NCBI GenBank assembly: GCA_023229465.1
Contig: JALNZE010000007.1
Span: forward strand, 85,835 to 149,834
Length of the DNA: 64,000 bases
Direction: 5' to 3'
Source: Chitinophagaceae bacterium
GTDB lineage: Bacteria > Bacteroidota > Bacteroidia > Chitinophagales > Chitinophagaceae
Shown here: piece after piece, positions 24,848-36,007 of the stretch
Layout of the letters: each line of letters opens with the position of its first letter
Position numbering within the stretch: the stretch's first letter is position 1
The notes under the pieces: generated by a model
What the model was told of the DNA's origin: nothing
Seen by the model: only the letters and a program-made list of their open reading frames with translations
Databases searched by the model: none
Position numbers and translations under genes: made by a program

Positions 24848-25561
24848 TTATTGCTGTTTTGTGAAAGATACAGTGAAATCATCCAGGTCATAGCGTGCGC
24901 CTATAAGTTTTAATTCCCCTTTTTCCAGTTTCTCATGAATAATGTTAGACTGTGTTTTCAACTGCTTAATACCATGCTGCACATTGGCAATCACACATTC
25001 TTCGAGACGATTCTTGTCTGTTAACGGAATAGCTTTAATTTCGGATTCGCCTTTCAGGCTATCAATGATATCTTTTATATGCCCTGGAGCCTCCTCCCCT
25101 TCAACAAAAGCCTTAATGGCACCACAGTTTTCATGACCCATTACCACAATCAGTTTTACACCCAGGTGTTCCACTGCATACTCTATACTGCCCAATTCCA
25201 GAGAACCAATCATGTTTCCTGCCGTACGTATTACAAACAGGTCCCCTACGCCCTGATCAAAAATTAATTCAGGCGAAACGCGGCTGTCTGAGCAGCATAC
25301 GATTACTGCAAAAGGGTGTTGACTTTTAGAAGCCTCTTTTAAATGCTGAAGGTCCACATCAGGATGAACAGGTTTCAAATGATGAAAGTGTTCATTTCCA
25401 CTTACCAGTTTTGCGTAAGGTGATTCATTGTCAGCTTTTGAAATCAATCCCTTTTTTGAATCCGGATGGCAGGCTACCAACGCGAATAGGATGATTGATA
25501 GAGAGAATGAGTGAATGAGTGAATGAGCGAATTTGAAAATTTGAAAATGAAGGTTCTTCAT
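24848..25561 (-). CDS. Beta-class carbonic anhydrase, exported lipoprotein
   Basis: Interconverts CO2 and bicarbonate. Zinc ligands of the beta class are visible: CCSDSRVSPE (Cys, with the Asp-Arg dyad) and VMGHENCGAIKA (His and Cys). About 230 residues is normal. The N-terminus is hydrophobic and ends FALVACHPD, a good lipobox, so the enzyme is probably periplasmic and lipid-anchored, unusual for a class that is mostly cytoplasmic. The hydrophobic stretch HFQIFKFAHSLIHSFSLS is encoded by tandem repeats (25501-25549). Start ATG at 25561 or 25570. It lies 3' of the SulP gene on the same strand. Confidence 0.93.
   Translation of the reverse strand: MKNLHFQIFKFAHSLIHSFSLSIILFALVACHPDSKKGLISKADNESPYAKLVSGNEHFHHLKPVHPDVDLQHLKEASKSQHPFAVIVCCSDSRVSPELIFDQGVGDLFVIRTAGNMIGSLELGSIEYAVEHLGVKLIVVMGHENCGAIKAFVEGEEAPGHIKDIIDSLKGESEIKAIPLTDKNRLEECVIANVQHGIKQLKTQSNIIHEKLEKGELKLIGARYDLDDFTVSFTKQQ
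25501..25549. repeat. GAATGAGT and GAAAATTT tandem repeats inside a signal peptide
   Basis: About three copies of the 8-base unit GAATGAGT followed by two of GAATTTGAAAATTT-like units. On the minus strand they encode the n-region and hydrophobic core of the carbonic anhydrase signal peptide. Confidence 0.8.
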
Positions 25562-25612
25562 ATATAACATACATTTAAAACTTTCTTTGGCAACCCATGT
25601 TACAGGCAGTAA

Positions 25613-27283
25613 TCAATTTTTCTCCATGCCTTCAAGAATTATCTGGCTACTCCGTTTGAGGGCATCGTCAAAAGAAACAGTAACATTGGCTTTTCCAATA
25701 GCAAATAGCAATCTTGATTTCTTAAGTTCTTCTAAAACTTTTTCACTATGCACTTCCGATAAAATAAGTTTGGTACCCCTATGTTTGGTTTCTTTGTATA
25801 CATCAGTAATACTGTGGATACCTGTGGCATCTATAATAGGAACATACCGCATACGGATAATCACCACCTTGGGTTTCTTCTCAATAAATTTGATAGCATC
25901 CTTGAATTTATATGCGGCGCCAAAAAACAACGGGCCTGATATTTCAAAAACCTCTACCCCTTTAGGAATGGTGTAATTACCAATAGCCTCTTTATCGCCC
26001 GCACGGCCAGCCTCATCCCCTTCATTAGTTAACAAACTCACTTCACTCACTTTTATCATGTTACGCATAAAAAGGAAAGCGGCAAGCACCATTCCAATTT
26101 CAATGGCAACTGTAAGATCAACGATAACGGTTAGCAGAAAGGTGGTGAGTAACACGGCTCCATCACTTCGGGAGCCCTTAAGAACTGAAACAAAGTTTTC
26201 CCACTCACTCATATTATAAGCCACCACAACTAAAATCCCCGCTAAAGTGGCCATCGGAATTAATTCGGCCCATTTACCTACAAATACCATGATCAGTAAT
26301 AAAACCAGCGCATGAACCATACCGGCTACCGGTGTTCGGCCACCATTTTTAACATTGGTGGCTGTTCTTGCAATGGCGCCTGTGGCTGGTATTCCACCAA
26401 AAACAGAGGAGAAAATATTAGCAACACCCTGTGCCACCAGTTCCATATTTGATTTATGCCTTCCCCCAATCATCCCATCAGAGACTACTGCAGACAATAA
26501 AGATTCAATGCCTCCCAATAAAGCAATGGTAAAAGCTGGTTGAATCAGATTTTTTATGATTGAGTAATCCAGATGAGGAATTACCGGTATAGGAAGTGAG
26601 GATGGAATTTTGCCAAATCTGCTGCCAATGGTTTCCACAGGTAAATGCATCCAGTAGGCAGCTGCGGTTGTAACAAGTATGGCGATTAATGAACCTGGTA
26701 TTTTATGAGTTATTTTTGGCCAGAATAGTATGATGGCAACTGTTGCAGAAGCAACAATGGCAGCTTCCAGGCTAACCGAACCGATATTTTCGATATACCT
26801 TTTCCATTTATCTGTAAAGTCTGCAGGTATGGCCCCCATTTCTAATCCAAGAAAATCTTTCATCTGTGAAGAGAAGATGAGCAATGCAATTCCACTCGTG
26901 AATCCGATGATTAAAGGATGGGGTATGAATTTGATCACGGCGCCCAAACGGGCAAAACCCATAATAATGAGCATAATACCTGCCATAAAAGTGGCAATAA
27001 TCAACCCATTCACGCCATATTGTTGTACAATCCCATAAACAATCACAATGAATGCCCCTGTAGGACCACCAATCTGAACCCGGCTACCGCCTAAAGCAGA
27101 AATTACGAACCCGGCTATAATCGCTGTATATAACCCTTTCTCCGGGGATACCCCAGATGCAATGGCAAATGCAATAGCCAGCGGAAGAGCAACAATACCT
27201 ACAATCAAGCCCGCCATCAGGTCTTTCCCAAATTGCTGCCGGTTATAGTTTTTAAGGGTGCTAAATAGCTTGGGTGTAAACAT
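25613..27283 (-). CDS. SulP (SLC26) family anion transporter with STAS domain
   Basis: Membrane anion transporter for sulfate or bicarbonate. It has 10-12 membrane helices, with the SulP signature in DLMAGLIVGIVALPLAIAFAIASG near the N-terminus and a STAS domain in the last ~110 residues (GVEVFEISGPLFFGAAYKF ... IDATGIHSITDVYKE). I use the ATG at 27283 (MFTPKLFS); the frame extends 12 codons upstream. The next gene on the strand is a carbonic anhydrase, 52 bases away, which favours bicarbonate. This is an inference from neighbourhood, not from a binding-site residue. Confidence 0.88.
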   Translation of the reverse strand: MFTPKLFSTLKNYNRQQFGKDLMAGLIVGIVALPLAIAFAIASGVSPEKGLYTAIIAGFVISALGGSRVQIGGPTGAFIVIVYGIVQQYGVNGLIIATFMAGIMLIIMGFARLGAVIKFIPHPLIIGFTSGIALLIFSSQMKDFLGLEMGAIPADFTDKWKRYIENIGSVSLEAAIVASATVAIILFWPKITHKIPGSLIAILVTTAAAYWMHLPVETIGSRFGKIPSSLPIPVIPHLDYSIIKNLIQPAFTIALLGGIESLLSAVVSDGMIGGRHKSNMELVAQGVANIFSSVFGGIPATGAIARTATNVKNGGRTPVAGMVHALVLLLIMVFVGKWAELIPMATLAGILVVVAYNMSEWENFVSVLKGSRSDGAVLLTTFLLTVIVDLTVAIEIGMVLAAFLFMRNMIKVSEVSLLTNEGDEAGRAGDKEAIGNYTIPKGVEVFEISGPLFFGAAYKFKDAIKFIEKKPKVVIIRMRYVPIIDATGIHSITDVYKETKHRGTKLILSEVHSEKVLEELKKSRLLFAIGKANVTVSFDDALKRSSQIILEGMEKN

Positions 27284-27557
27284 GCGTATATAGTGGGAGT
27301 TTACTTTATCTACCGGCAAATTTAACCAATTCGCTCAGTAACGCAACCCATCTATCATCTGATATATATCATATTTTATTTCAATAATTGTACAGTACCC
27401 AGTGTTTGGCAGGCATATACCGGCCTTTTTTAGCCGACAGGTTATCCTGGTGACTCTTCCGCTTTCACTCCCTTAACATTTTCATAAAACTGTGCTTAAA
27501 CCGTTATTTTATCAGTATCATTCCGCAAATTTGTAAGCATAGAAATAATTTTACACA

Positions 27558-29272
<1,715 letters not shown>

Positions 29273-29273
<1 letters not shown>

Positions 29274-29782
29274 TGCCAAGACCCTTATCAACCGATTTTC
29301 CTGCTTATTACGCAAAATATATTTTAAAGGTAGATGCAGATACCGTTTCTGAAGCTGTTACCGTTTATTCAAAATCATTGATAGATTTTTTTACAAACCT
29401 GCCTGAAGCAAAAGCAGAATTTCGGTATGCCCCCGGTAAATGGACGGTTAAAGAATTACTGCAACATATTGTTGATACAGAAAGGATCATGTCGTACCGT
29501 TTATTGTGTATTGCAAGAAAAGATAAAACACCACTTCCCTCCTTTGATGAAAATAACTATGCCGCCCATTCCGCAGCCAATGAAAGAAGTCTTGCTTCCA
29601 TTAAAGAAGAATTTATTGCCGTTAGAAAAGCTACCGATTCTTTAATCGCCTCCCTGCAGGAATCTCAATTATCAGAAGTAGGCATAGCCAGTAATCTGCC
29701 AGTAACTGCCAATGCCATAGGTTTCATCATCTTCGGGCATATACTGCATCATAAACAGGTACTGGAAGAGAAATATTTGTAA
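29273..29782 (+). CDS. DinB family protein
   Basis: Four-helix-bundle DinB/YfiT-like protein with putative metal site. Family features are WTVKELLQHIVDTERIMSYR (His with nearby acidic residues) and IIFGHILHHKQVLEEKYL near the C-terminus, giving the usual His triad. Length 169 is right. Substrate and reaction are unknown; relatives include thiol transferases and damage-inducible proteins. Its ATG overlaps the subtilase stop codon by one base (TAATG), so it is probably cotranslated with it. Confidence 0.85.
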
Positions 29783-29809
29783 GTTTTTTGTGGCTAACTT
29801 ACCGGCACT

Positions 29810-30304
29810 ATGACGAGAATAGGACTCATCTCTGATACACATAATTATTTAGATGATTCAGTATTCAAACATTTTGAATATTGTGATGAAATTTGGCATG
29901 CCGGTGATTTTGGCACAAAAGTAGTCGCCGATGCTTTGAAAGCTTTTAAGCCCTTGCGTGGTGTCTATGGGAATATTGACGGTTACGACATAAGAAGTGA
30001 ATTTCCTGAAACAGTAACCTGGCATTCTGAGGAAGTTAAGATATTGATGATGCATATTGGCGGCTATCCCCCAAAATACAACAGCAGGTCAAAAGCTTTC
30101 ATCAGGGAGAATCATCCGCAAATATTCATCAGCGGGCATTCACATATTCTGAAGATCATTTACGATAACCAGTTCAATTGTCTGCACATAAACCCCGGTG
30201 CGGCAGGTAAAGAAGGCTGGCACAAAATCAGAACCCTTGTACGATTTGTAATCGACGGGAAAGATATTCGTGATTGTGAAATAATCGAATTAGGGAAAAA
30301 ATAG
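29810..30304 (+). CDS. YfcE/MJ0936-type metallophosphoesterase
   Basis: Small phosphodiesterase of the calcineurin-like fold. Metal ligands are visible: GLISDTHNY (Asp-x-His), HAGDFG, GNIDGYD (Asn), and HIGG, GHSHI near the C-terminus. At 164 residues it is the compact YfcE form, without a signal peptide. The natural substrate in this group is usually unknown. It follows the DinB gene by 27 bases, so it is probably the third member of a short operon with the peptidase and DinB genes. Confidence 0.92.
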   Translation: MTRIGLISDTHNYLDDSVFKHFEYCDEIWHAGDFGTKVVADALKAFKPLRGVYGNIDGYDIRSEFPETVTWHSEEVKILMMHIGGYPPKYNSRSKAFIRENHPQIFISGHSHILKIIYDNQFNCLHINPGAAGKEGWHKIRTLVRFVIDGKDIRDCEIIELGKK

Positions 30305-30775
30305 TTACAACCCCGGAAACCATGGTCTGCCAATAAGCTCACGGAAAGGCCATGGGATGCTGGCTAAAATAACCACCAGGGCTATCCCGAAATAGGTGAA
30401 GGCTTTTTTGTACTTCACTTCATCACTAACCTGTTTTTTTGCCTTAATATAGCCCATTGTAATAAGAATGATGGCAATTAACATACCCATCGGGTGTTCT
30501 ATCCAAAAAAATCGTAAGACTCTATCTTTCATAAAACTGGCGCCTTCAGGCGGTACCGTTGTTATAAAACCATACCTGCCCAGCGCTACCTGATAAAAAC
30601 CCAATAATGCGGTAGTATGCGCAGCAATCAATGTAATCAACCATACCTTTTTATCGCCCGGGGTAAGTGCTTTTTTCCCTTTCCACCCAGTATAGGCTTT
30701 CACAGTAGAAACTAATAAAAAAATAAGAATTACCCAACGCAGAATATTGTGCAGGTGTACAAGGCCGGTTTGCAT
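30305..30775 (-). CDS. Four-helix membrane protein, hypothetical
   Basis: Not recognised with confidence. The 156-residue product has four membrane helices (about residues 11-27, 45-65, 93-111 and 126-143) with histidines at helix ends (HLHN, AAHTTA, IEHPMG), a pattern that resembles membrane haem proteins but is not proof. The stop codon abuts the phosphoesterase gene stop (convergent, no gap). Function unknown. Confidence 0.65.
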   Translation of the reverse strand: MQTGLVHLHNILRWVILIFLLVSTVKAYTGWKGKKALTPGDKKVWLITLIAAHTTALLGFYQVALGRYGFITTVPPEGASFMKDRVLRFFWIEHPMGMLIAIILITMGYIKAKKQVSDEVKYKKAFTYFGIALVVILASIPWPFRELIGRPWFPGL

Positions 30776-30859
30776 AATTTAGAATTTAGGCATTGAAGAT
30801 AAAGCAGCCTGCCGTTACAACCGAAGTTTATTTTTGGGCATAAAAAATACATACATCCT

Positions 30860-31945
30860 TTATTCTACCCAGTCTGCCATAAACAAATTCGTATCACGGG
30901 TGCCTCCATTGTTACGGTTAGAGGAAAATATGATTTTTTTGCCATCCGGACTGAACATCGGAAAGGCATCAAAACCCTTATCGCGGCTTATTTTTTCCAA
31001 TCCATTCCCATTAAGGTCTGTCAGGTACATATTGAAAGGGAATCCCCTTTTGTATTCATGGTTACTGCAAAAAATAATATGCTTGCTATCGGGTGTAAAA
31101 TTAGGCGCCCAGTTGGCTTGTTGTAAATAGGTAATTTGCTTTGCATTTTTGCCATCTGCATCCGCTACCCATACTTCCATATGTGTAGGTGCCACAAAAC
31201 CCGCAGCGAGTAATTCCTTGTATTCTTTTACCGCTGCTTCTGTTGATGGCCTGCTGGCTCTCCAAACAATTTTTTTTCCATCCGGACTAAACCAGGCGCC
31301 TCCATCATATCCCAGGGTATTGGTCATTTTTTTCTCCTTACCGGATGCCAGATCCATGATATACAAATCCAGATCACCCTCTTTATCACTGCAATAAATC
31401 ATTTTTTTGCCATCGGGTGATAAAGTGCCTTCCGCATCATAGCCTTTGGCGGTGGTAAGCTGCTTAACAATGTTTCCATTTAAGTCGGCTTTAAAAATAT
31501 CATAACTATCGTACAATGGCCAGATATACTTATTGCCATATTTAGTACGGTCTGGTACAGGCGGACAAGTATCGGCACCCTTATGAGTGGAAGCATACAG
31601 GATATGTTTACCATCGGGGAGGAAATAAGCACAGGTAGTACGCCCCTTACCGGTACTTACCAGTTTATAGCTGAATTTCTCACCCGGATTGGACGGTACC
31701 TTCCCGATAAATATCTGATCGCAGTTTACACCTTCTTTAGGATTGGTGCGTTGAAAGATGATTGATTTTCCATCAAAACTCCAGTAAGCTTCTGCATTAT
31801 CACCACCAAAAGTAAGCTGCTGAACATTTTTGAAATGTTTTTCACCGGCAAATAATATGGAATCGTTTACTGGTATTGGTGATTGCGCCAACAAAGAAAA
31901 GGTACTTATTACCATTGCTGCAAGAACCGCTATTTTTTTTTGCAT
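30860..31945 (-). CDS. Exported TolB-like (PD40) propeller protein
   Basis: Periplasmic or outer-surface protein with no known enzyme activity. After a signal peptide (MQKKIAVLAAMVISTFSLLA, then QSPIP) come several PD40-type blades with the SPDGKK signature: LPDGKHILYAS, LSPDGKKMIYCS, FSPDGKKIVWRA, FTPDSKHIIFCS and FSPDGKKIIFSS. This predicts a beta-propeller similar to the C-terminal domain of TolB. Length 361. It lies alone on the minus strand. The TolB name would be an over-claim because no Tol-Pal gene is in the window. Confidence 0.85.
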   Translation of the reverse strand: MQKKIAVLAAMVISTFSLLAQSPIPVNDSILFAGEKHFKNVQQLTFGGDNAEAYWSFDGKSIIFQRTNPKEGVNCDQIFIGKVPSNPGEKFSYKLVSTGKGRTTCAYFLPDGKHILYASTHKGADTCPPVPDRTKYGNKYIWPLYDSYDIFKADLNGNIVKQLTTAKGYDAEGTLSPDGKKMIYCSDKEGDLDLYIMDLASGKEKKMTNTLGYDGGAWFSPDGKKIVWRASRPSTEAAVKEYKELLAAGFVAPTHMEVWVADADGKNAKQITYLQQANWAPNFTPDSKHIIFCSNHEYKRGFPFNMYLTDLNGNGLEKISRDKGFDAFPMFSPDGKKIIFSSNRNNGGTRDTNLFMADWVE

Positions 31946-32029
31946 ATCGCCTACTGTTAATATTCACCGAAAATAAGCGGATAGCAACAGTCTTTTGTCA
32001 GGAAATTGTCATGACAGCTTTCTTCCGCT

Positions 32030-32037
32030 TAATTTTG
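32030..32037 (+). promoter_or_regulatory. Candidate promoter of the TPR lipoprotein
   Basis: TAATTTTG matches TAnnTTTG exactly. ATTG at 32005-32008 is 21 bases upstream, inside the expected spacer range. The element ends 4 bases before the ATG at 32042, implying almost no 5' leader. Confidence 0.45.
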
Positions 32038-32041
32038 AACC

Positions 32042-32848
32042 ATGAAAAATTGGAGATGGCAACTGATAGCGGTATTCCTGATTGCCTGTAATACCGGGCC
32101 CAATAATAAGATTCCTGGTAATCTCAAACAGGAAGAAATGCCTGCCATAGTGCAACAATTATTCGTAAGGGTGGCCCAAAACCCTGATAGTACAGGCCTT
32201 CGCCTTCAATTGGTGAATGCACTGGATAGCCTGGGCGCCTATTACCCCGCATTGGCACAGATGGATTCTCTTCTTATAAAAGACAGCCTGAACTATGGCT
32301 TATGGTACCGTAAGGCCCTGTTACAGGAAACTGCCAGCGACACAAACGGCGCTTTGCAATCTTACCGATACGCGATACGGATATACCCGGCACCTGATGC
32401 ATTGCTGGCAGCGGCTAATTTACTGGCGGAAAAAAAGGACAGCGCCGCGCTGGCTCTTTGCAGGCAGGTAGCCAACCTGCGCATGGGCAGAGAATATACG
32501 GCACATTGCCATTTTATTTCGGGTGTGTATTATGCAAGAACTGATAACAGGCAAAAAGCGATGGAGGCTTTTAATAGCTGTATAGCCAATGATTTTAATT
32601 ATAAAGAAGCCTATTTAGAAAAAGGTTTTTTAATGTATGATACCAAAAAGTTCAACGAAGCCCTGGCCGTTTTTCAAACATTGGTTACTGTTAAGAATAC
32701 TTATCCCGATGGCTATTATTGGTTAGCCAAATGCCAGGAAGCAATGAAAAACCGGGCAGAAGCCATTGCCAATTACGAAAAAGCACTAACATTGGATCCG
32801 GGTTTGAAAGAGGCTGCTGACGCCTTAAAAAGACTTGGTGCCAAATAA
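32042..32848 (+). CDS. TPR-repeat lipoprotein
   Basis: Envelope lipoprotein with tetratricopeptide repeats, a protein-interaction scaffold. The 268-residue product starts MKNWRWQLIAVFLIACNTG, a signal sequence with an LIAC lipobox. TPR-like helix pairs begin at about residue 45, and the last two are clear (YKEAYLEKGFLMYDTKKFNEA; YPDGYYWLAKCQEAMKNRAE). Partner and role unknown. The rpe gene follows 52 bases later on the same strand. Confidence 0.85.
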   Translation: MKNWRWQLIAVFLIACNTGPNNKIPGNLKQEEMPAIVQQLFVRVAQNPDSTGLRLQLVNALDSLGAYYPALAQMDSLLIKDSLNYGLWYRKALLQETASDTNGALQSYRYAIRIYPAPDALLAAANLLAEKKDSAALALCRQVANLRMGREYTAHCHFISGVYYARTDNRQKAMEAFNSCIANDFNYKEAYLEKGFLMYDTKKFNEALAVFQTLVTVKNTYPDGYYWLAKCQEAMKNRAEAIANYEKALTLDPGLKEAADALKRLGAK

Positions 32849-32900
32849 AATGCCGTCAGCAATCTAAAATTTCTCAATTTCGCGATAACAAAAAATAGTT

Positions 32901-33548
32901 ATGCCCATCATTGCCCCCTCCCTATTAAGCGCCGATTTTCTGAACCTGCAGAAAGATTGTACCATGCTGAATGAAAGCCAGGCCGACTGGTTTCACCTGG
33001 ATGTGATGGATGGACAGTTTGTACCGAATATCAGTTTCGGGTTTCCTATCATCGAAACAATAAGAAAGGCTACCACTAAAACCTGTGATGTACACCTGAT
33101 GATACTGGAGCCGGGTAATTATGCCAAAGCATTTCAGAAAGCAGGCGCGGATATACTTACCGTACATATTGAAGCCTGCCCTCATTTACACCGTAATCTG
33201 CAACAGATAAAAAGCCTGGGCATGAAAGCAGGAGTAGCGCTTAACCCTCATACCCCTGTACATTTGTTGAGTGATATTTTGCAGGATATAGACATGGTAT
33301 GCCTGATGAGTGTAAACCCTGGTTTTGGCGGACAACAATTTATACCCCATACGCTCGATAAGATCCGTGCCTTAAAGCATATGATCATAGAAAAATCTCT
33401 ACACACTTTAATAGAAATTGATGGTGGTGTAACCCTTGCCAATGCTGGTGAAATACTACAGGCCGGCGCCGATGTTCTGGTAGCAGGTAATAGCGTATTT
33501 AAATCAGCCGACCCGGTTACTACCATTGCCGCATTGAAAAAAATGTGA
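32901..33548 (+). CDS. rpe: Ribulose-phosphate 3-epimerase
   Basis: Interconverts ribulose-5-P and xylulose-5-P in the pentose phosphate pathway. TIM-barrel landmarks: MPIIAPSLLSADFLNL at the N-terminus, WFHLDVMDGQFVPNISFG, VHLMI, MSVNPGFGGQQFI and EIDGGVTLANA, covering the metal and phosphate sites. Length 215 is standard. It is cytoplasmic and lies in the same direction as the TPR lipoprotein and phoH genes, 189 bases before phoH. Confidence 0.97.
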   Translation: MPIIAPSLLSADFLNLQKDCTMLNESQADWFHLDVMDGQFVPNISFGFPIIETIRKATTKTCDVHLMILEPGNYAKAFQKAGADILTVHIEACPHLHRNLQQIKSLGMKAGVALNPHTPVHLLSDILQDIDMVCLMSVNPGFGGQQFIPHTLDKIRALKHMIIEKSLHTLIEIDGGVTLANAGEILQAGADVLVAGNSVFKSADPVTTIAALKKM

Positions 33549-33621
33549 CTTTACTAAAAAAAGTTCATACAAATTTCACACTACCCCTATACATCCTATC
33601 ACTATTGTTGTGCTAAAAATG

Positions 33622-33641
33622 CTATCCACATCTGTGTATAA
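33622..33641. promoter_or_regulatory. Inverted pair of DnaA-box-like 9-mers
   Basis: CTATCCACA (one mismatch to TTATNCACA) and TGTGTATAA (whose complement TTATACACA is an exact match) face each other with 2 bases between, about 100 bases before phoH. It may be a DnaA site or the palindromic operator of another regulator. No cluster of further boxes is seen, so it is not an origin. Confidence 0.35.
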
Positions 33642-33737
33642 GATATGTTAGGTTTTGATATTGGTAAACGATTAAATTTGAGATAGATGAGTAACTAAAT
33701 CATTGAACCACTTTGTCGAACCTTAAACCGAAAAAGA

Positions 33738-34721
33738 TTGACTGACACCATCATTAACCTGGCATCCGTTAACCCCATTGAATTTTTTGGCGTAAACAAC
33801 GGAAAATTAGATTTGCTTAAAAAGAAATTCCCATTACTAAAGATCCTCTCCCGTGGGACACAATTAAAACTAAGCGGGGCTCCTGAACAAATTGAAACGG
33901 CCAAAGAAAAAATTGATCTCATTATTCAGTATCTCGAAAGGAATGGTCACCTGAGCGAGAACTATTTTGAACAGGTATTAGGAGGTGACGACGCAGAAAC
34001 CATTGACAATTTTGTAGATCGGAACCCCAATGATATCCTGGTTTTCGGACCAAATGGAAAAACAGTCAGGGCCCGTACACAAAATCAGAAAAAGTTGGTA
34101 ACCGCCGTTGATAAAAACGATATTGTTTTTGCTATCGGTCCGGCCGGAACCGGTAAAACCTACACTGCCGTTGCACTGGCGGTTAGAGCCTTAAAAAACA
34201 AACTGGTCAAAAAAATTATTTTAACACGTCCGGCAGTGGAAGCAGGTGAAAGCTTAGGATTTCTGCCTGGCGACCTGAAAGAAAAGATTGATCCTTATTT
34301 ACGTCCATTGTATGACGCGCTTGACGATATGATACCAGCCGATAAACTTGGGTATTATATGACTACCCGTACCATTGAGATTGCCCCATTGGCATATATG
34401 CGCGGACGCACTTTGGACAATGCCTTTATTATTTTGGATGAGGCGCAAAATACGAATGATCTGCAATTAAAAATGTTCCTCACCCGTATTGGCGGCAATG
34501 CCAAAGCCATTATTACCGGCGATCCTACTCAGGTGGATCTACCCAGAAATATGCGTAGTGGTTTGGAAAAATCTACCCGTATCCTAAAGAATATTGACGG
34601 CATCGCTCACATTGCGCTCACAGAAGAAGATGTGGTTCGTCATAAGCTGGTAAAATCCATCATTAAGGCTTATGAAAAAGAACATGAAAAAGAGGAAGCT
34701 GAGCATGGGCATCATAGATGA
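33738..34721 (+). CDS. phoH: PhoH family ATPase
   Basis: P-loop ATPase of the PhoH group, with a proposed RNA-related role (the PhoH/PhoL-YbeY relation is known in other bacteria). The N-terminal ~100 residues resemble the KH-like part found in PhoL. Walker A is GPAGTGKTYTAVALAV (about residues 138-153) and Walker B is FIILDEAQNT, followed by ITGDPTQVDLP. Length 327 is normal. The start is a TTG at 33738; no ATG precedes the conserved N-terminus, so this is chosen by family alignment. It ends at a strong bidirectional terminator. Confidence 0.93.
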   Translation: MTDTIINLASVNPIEFFGVNNGKLDLLKKKFPLLKILSRGTQLKLSGAPEQIETAKEKIDLIIQYLERNGHLSENYFEQVLGGDDAETIDNFVDRNPNDILVFGPNGKTVRARTQNQKKLVTAVDKNDIVFAIGPAGTGKTYTAVALAVRALKNKLVKKIILTRPAVEAGESLGFLPGDLKEKIDPYLRPLYDALDDMIPADKLGYYMTTRTIEIAPLAYMRGRTLDNAFIILDEAQNTNDLQLKMFLTRIGGNAKAIITGDPTQVDLPRNMRSGLEKSTRILKNIDGIAHIALTEEDVVRHKLVKSIIKAYEKEHEKEEAEHGHHR

Positions 34722-34730
34722 AATAAAAAA

Positions 34731-34771
34731 AGTGAAAAGTCAATAGGTTAATCGACTTTTCACTTTTTTTT
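34731..34771. terminator. Bidirectional terminator between phoH and ribBA
   Basis: An 11-bp perfect stem AGTGAAAAGTC/GACTTTTCACT around a 12-base loop, with A-run on one side and T-run on the other. It lies between two convergent genes and can serve both. The stem sequence belongs to the AGTGAAAA repeat type found at 6231-6260. Confidence 0.9.
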
Positions 34772-34804
34772 ATTGTGCCGTATCCTTCCGTAAAACGCGA
34801 AAAA

Positions 34805-36007
34805 TTAGTCTCCTAAAATTTCATGTCCTAATTTATCCCTCTTGGTTTCGAGGTATCTTAGGTTATGCACATTGGGCCGCGTTTCAATCGGAACTATCTC
34901 AACTATCTCCAGCCCATAGCCTTTTAATCCGGCACGTTTTCGTGGATTATTGCTAATCAGTTTTAGTTTGGTAGCGCCTAAGTAACGAAGTATCTGCGCA
35001 CCCACTCCATAATCCCTTTCATCCATTCCAAAGCCCAGCTTCAGATTCGCTTCAACTGTATCCATACCCTCTTCCTGGAGCTTATAGGCTTTGAGTTTAT
35101 TAACCAATCCAATACCTCTTCCCTCCTGGTTCATATATAAGATAATGCCTTTGCCTTCGGCCTCTACCAGTTTCATGGCTTTGTGCAATTGTTCGCCACA
35201 ATCGCATCGGAGACTTCCTAAAATATCACCCGTAAAACAACTGCTGTGAACCCTGGTAAGAACGGCTTCCTCTTTTTTCCAGGTTCCTTTCACCAGTGCC
35301 AGGTGTTCCGCACCTGTTGTTTTTTCTTTAAACGCCACCAGGTTAAAATGGCCATATTTTGTAGGCATATCCACCCTAACCAACTCTTCAATTAAGGAAT
35401 CTATGCGCAAACGGTAATCAATCAGATCTTTAATAGAAATGATCTTTAGTTCAAATTTTTGGGCAATTTCCCATAATTGTGGCAGGCGGGCCATCGTGCC
35501 ATCTTCATTCATCACTTCCACTAATACACCGGCTGGCTCCAGTCCGGCCAAACGGGCAAGGTCTACTGCCGCTTCTGTATGACCCGTTCTACGCAATACC
35601 CCCCCGGTTTTGGCCCTTAAAGGAAAAATATGACCGGGCCTTCCCAAAGCGGAAGGTTCTGTACCGGGGTCCACCAGTGCCTGTATTGTTTTAGACCTGT
35701 CGTGTGCAGATATGCCGGTGGAAGTTCCCACCCCTATCAGATCAACAGAAACAGTAAAAGCCGTTTCGTGCAAAGAAGTGTTGGAAGTAACCATGGGATC
35801 CAGTTGCAACGCTATACAACGGTCTTCTGTTAAAGCAGCACAAATCAGCCCCCGCCCCTCTTTACTCATAAAGTTGATCACTTCAGGAGTGGTATGCTGG
35901 GCCGCAATAATAAAATCACCTTCATTCTCACGATCCTCATCATCCACAACAATAATCATTTTGCCGTTGCGGATATCCTCAATCGCGTCTTCAATCCTGT
36001 CTAACAT
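34805..36007 (-). CDS. ribBA: Bifunctional DHBP synthase / GTP cyclohydrolase II
   Basis: Two riboflavin-pathway enzymes in one chain. The N-terminal half (about 1-200) is 3,4-dihydroxy-2-butanone 4-phosphate synthase with [18 protein letters not shown] and the [11 protein letters not shown] motif. The C-terminal half is GTP cyclohydrolase II with the zinc Cys set in [20 protein letters not shown] and [17 protein letters not shown]. Length 400 is standard for the fusion. The minus strand reads TAATTTTG at 36025-36032, 17 bases before the ATG, a plausible promoter. No FMN riboswitch is visible in the 190-base upstream gap. Confidence 0.97.
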   Translation of the reverse strand: MLDRIEDAIEDIRNGKMIIVVDDEDRENEGDFIIAAQHTTPEVINFMSKEGRGLICAALTEDRCIALQLDPMVTSNTSLHETAFTVSVDLIGVGTSTGISAHDRSKTIQALVDPGTEPSALGRPGHIFPLRAKTGGVLRRTGHTEAAVDLARLAGLEPAGVLVEVMNEDGTMARLPQLWEIAQKFELKIISIKDLIDYRLRIDSLIEELVRVDMPTKYGHFNLVAFKEKTTGAEHLALVKGTWKKEEAVLTRVHSSCFTGDILGSLRCDCGEQLHKAMKLVEAEGKGIILYMNQEGRGIGLVNKLKAYKLQEEGMDTVEANLKLGFGMDERDYGVGAQILRYLGATKLKLISNNPRKRAGLKGYGLEIVEIVPIETRPNVHNLRYLETKRDKLGHEILGD

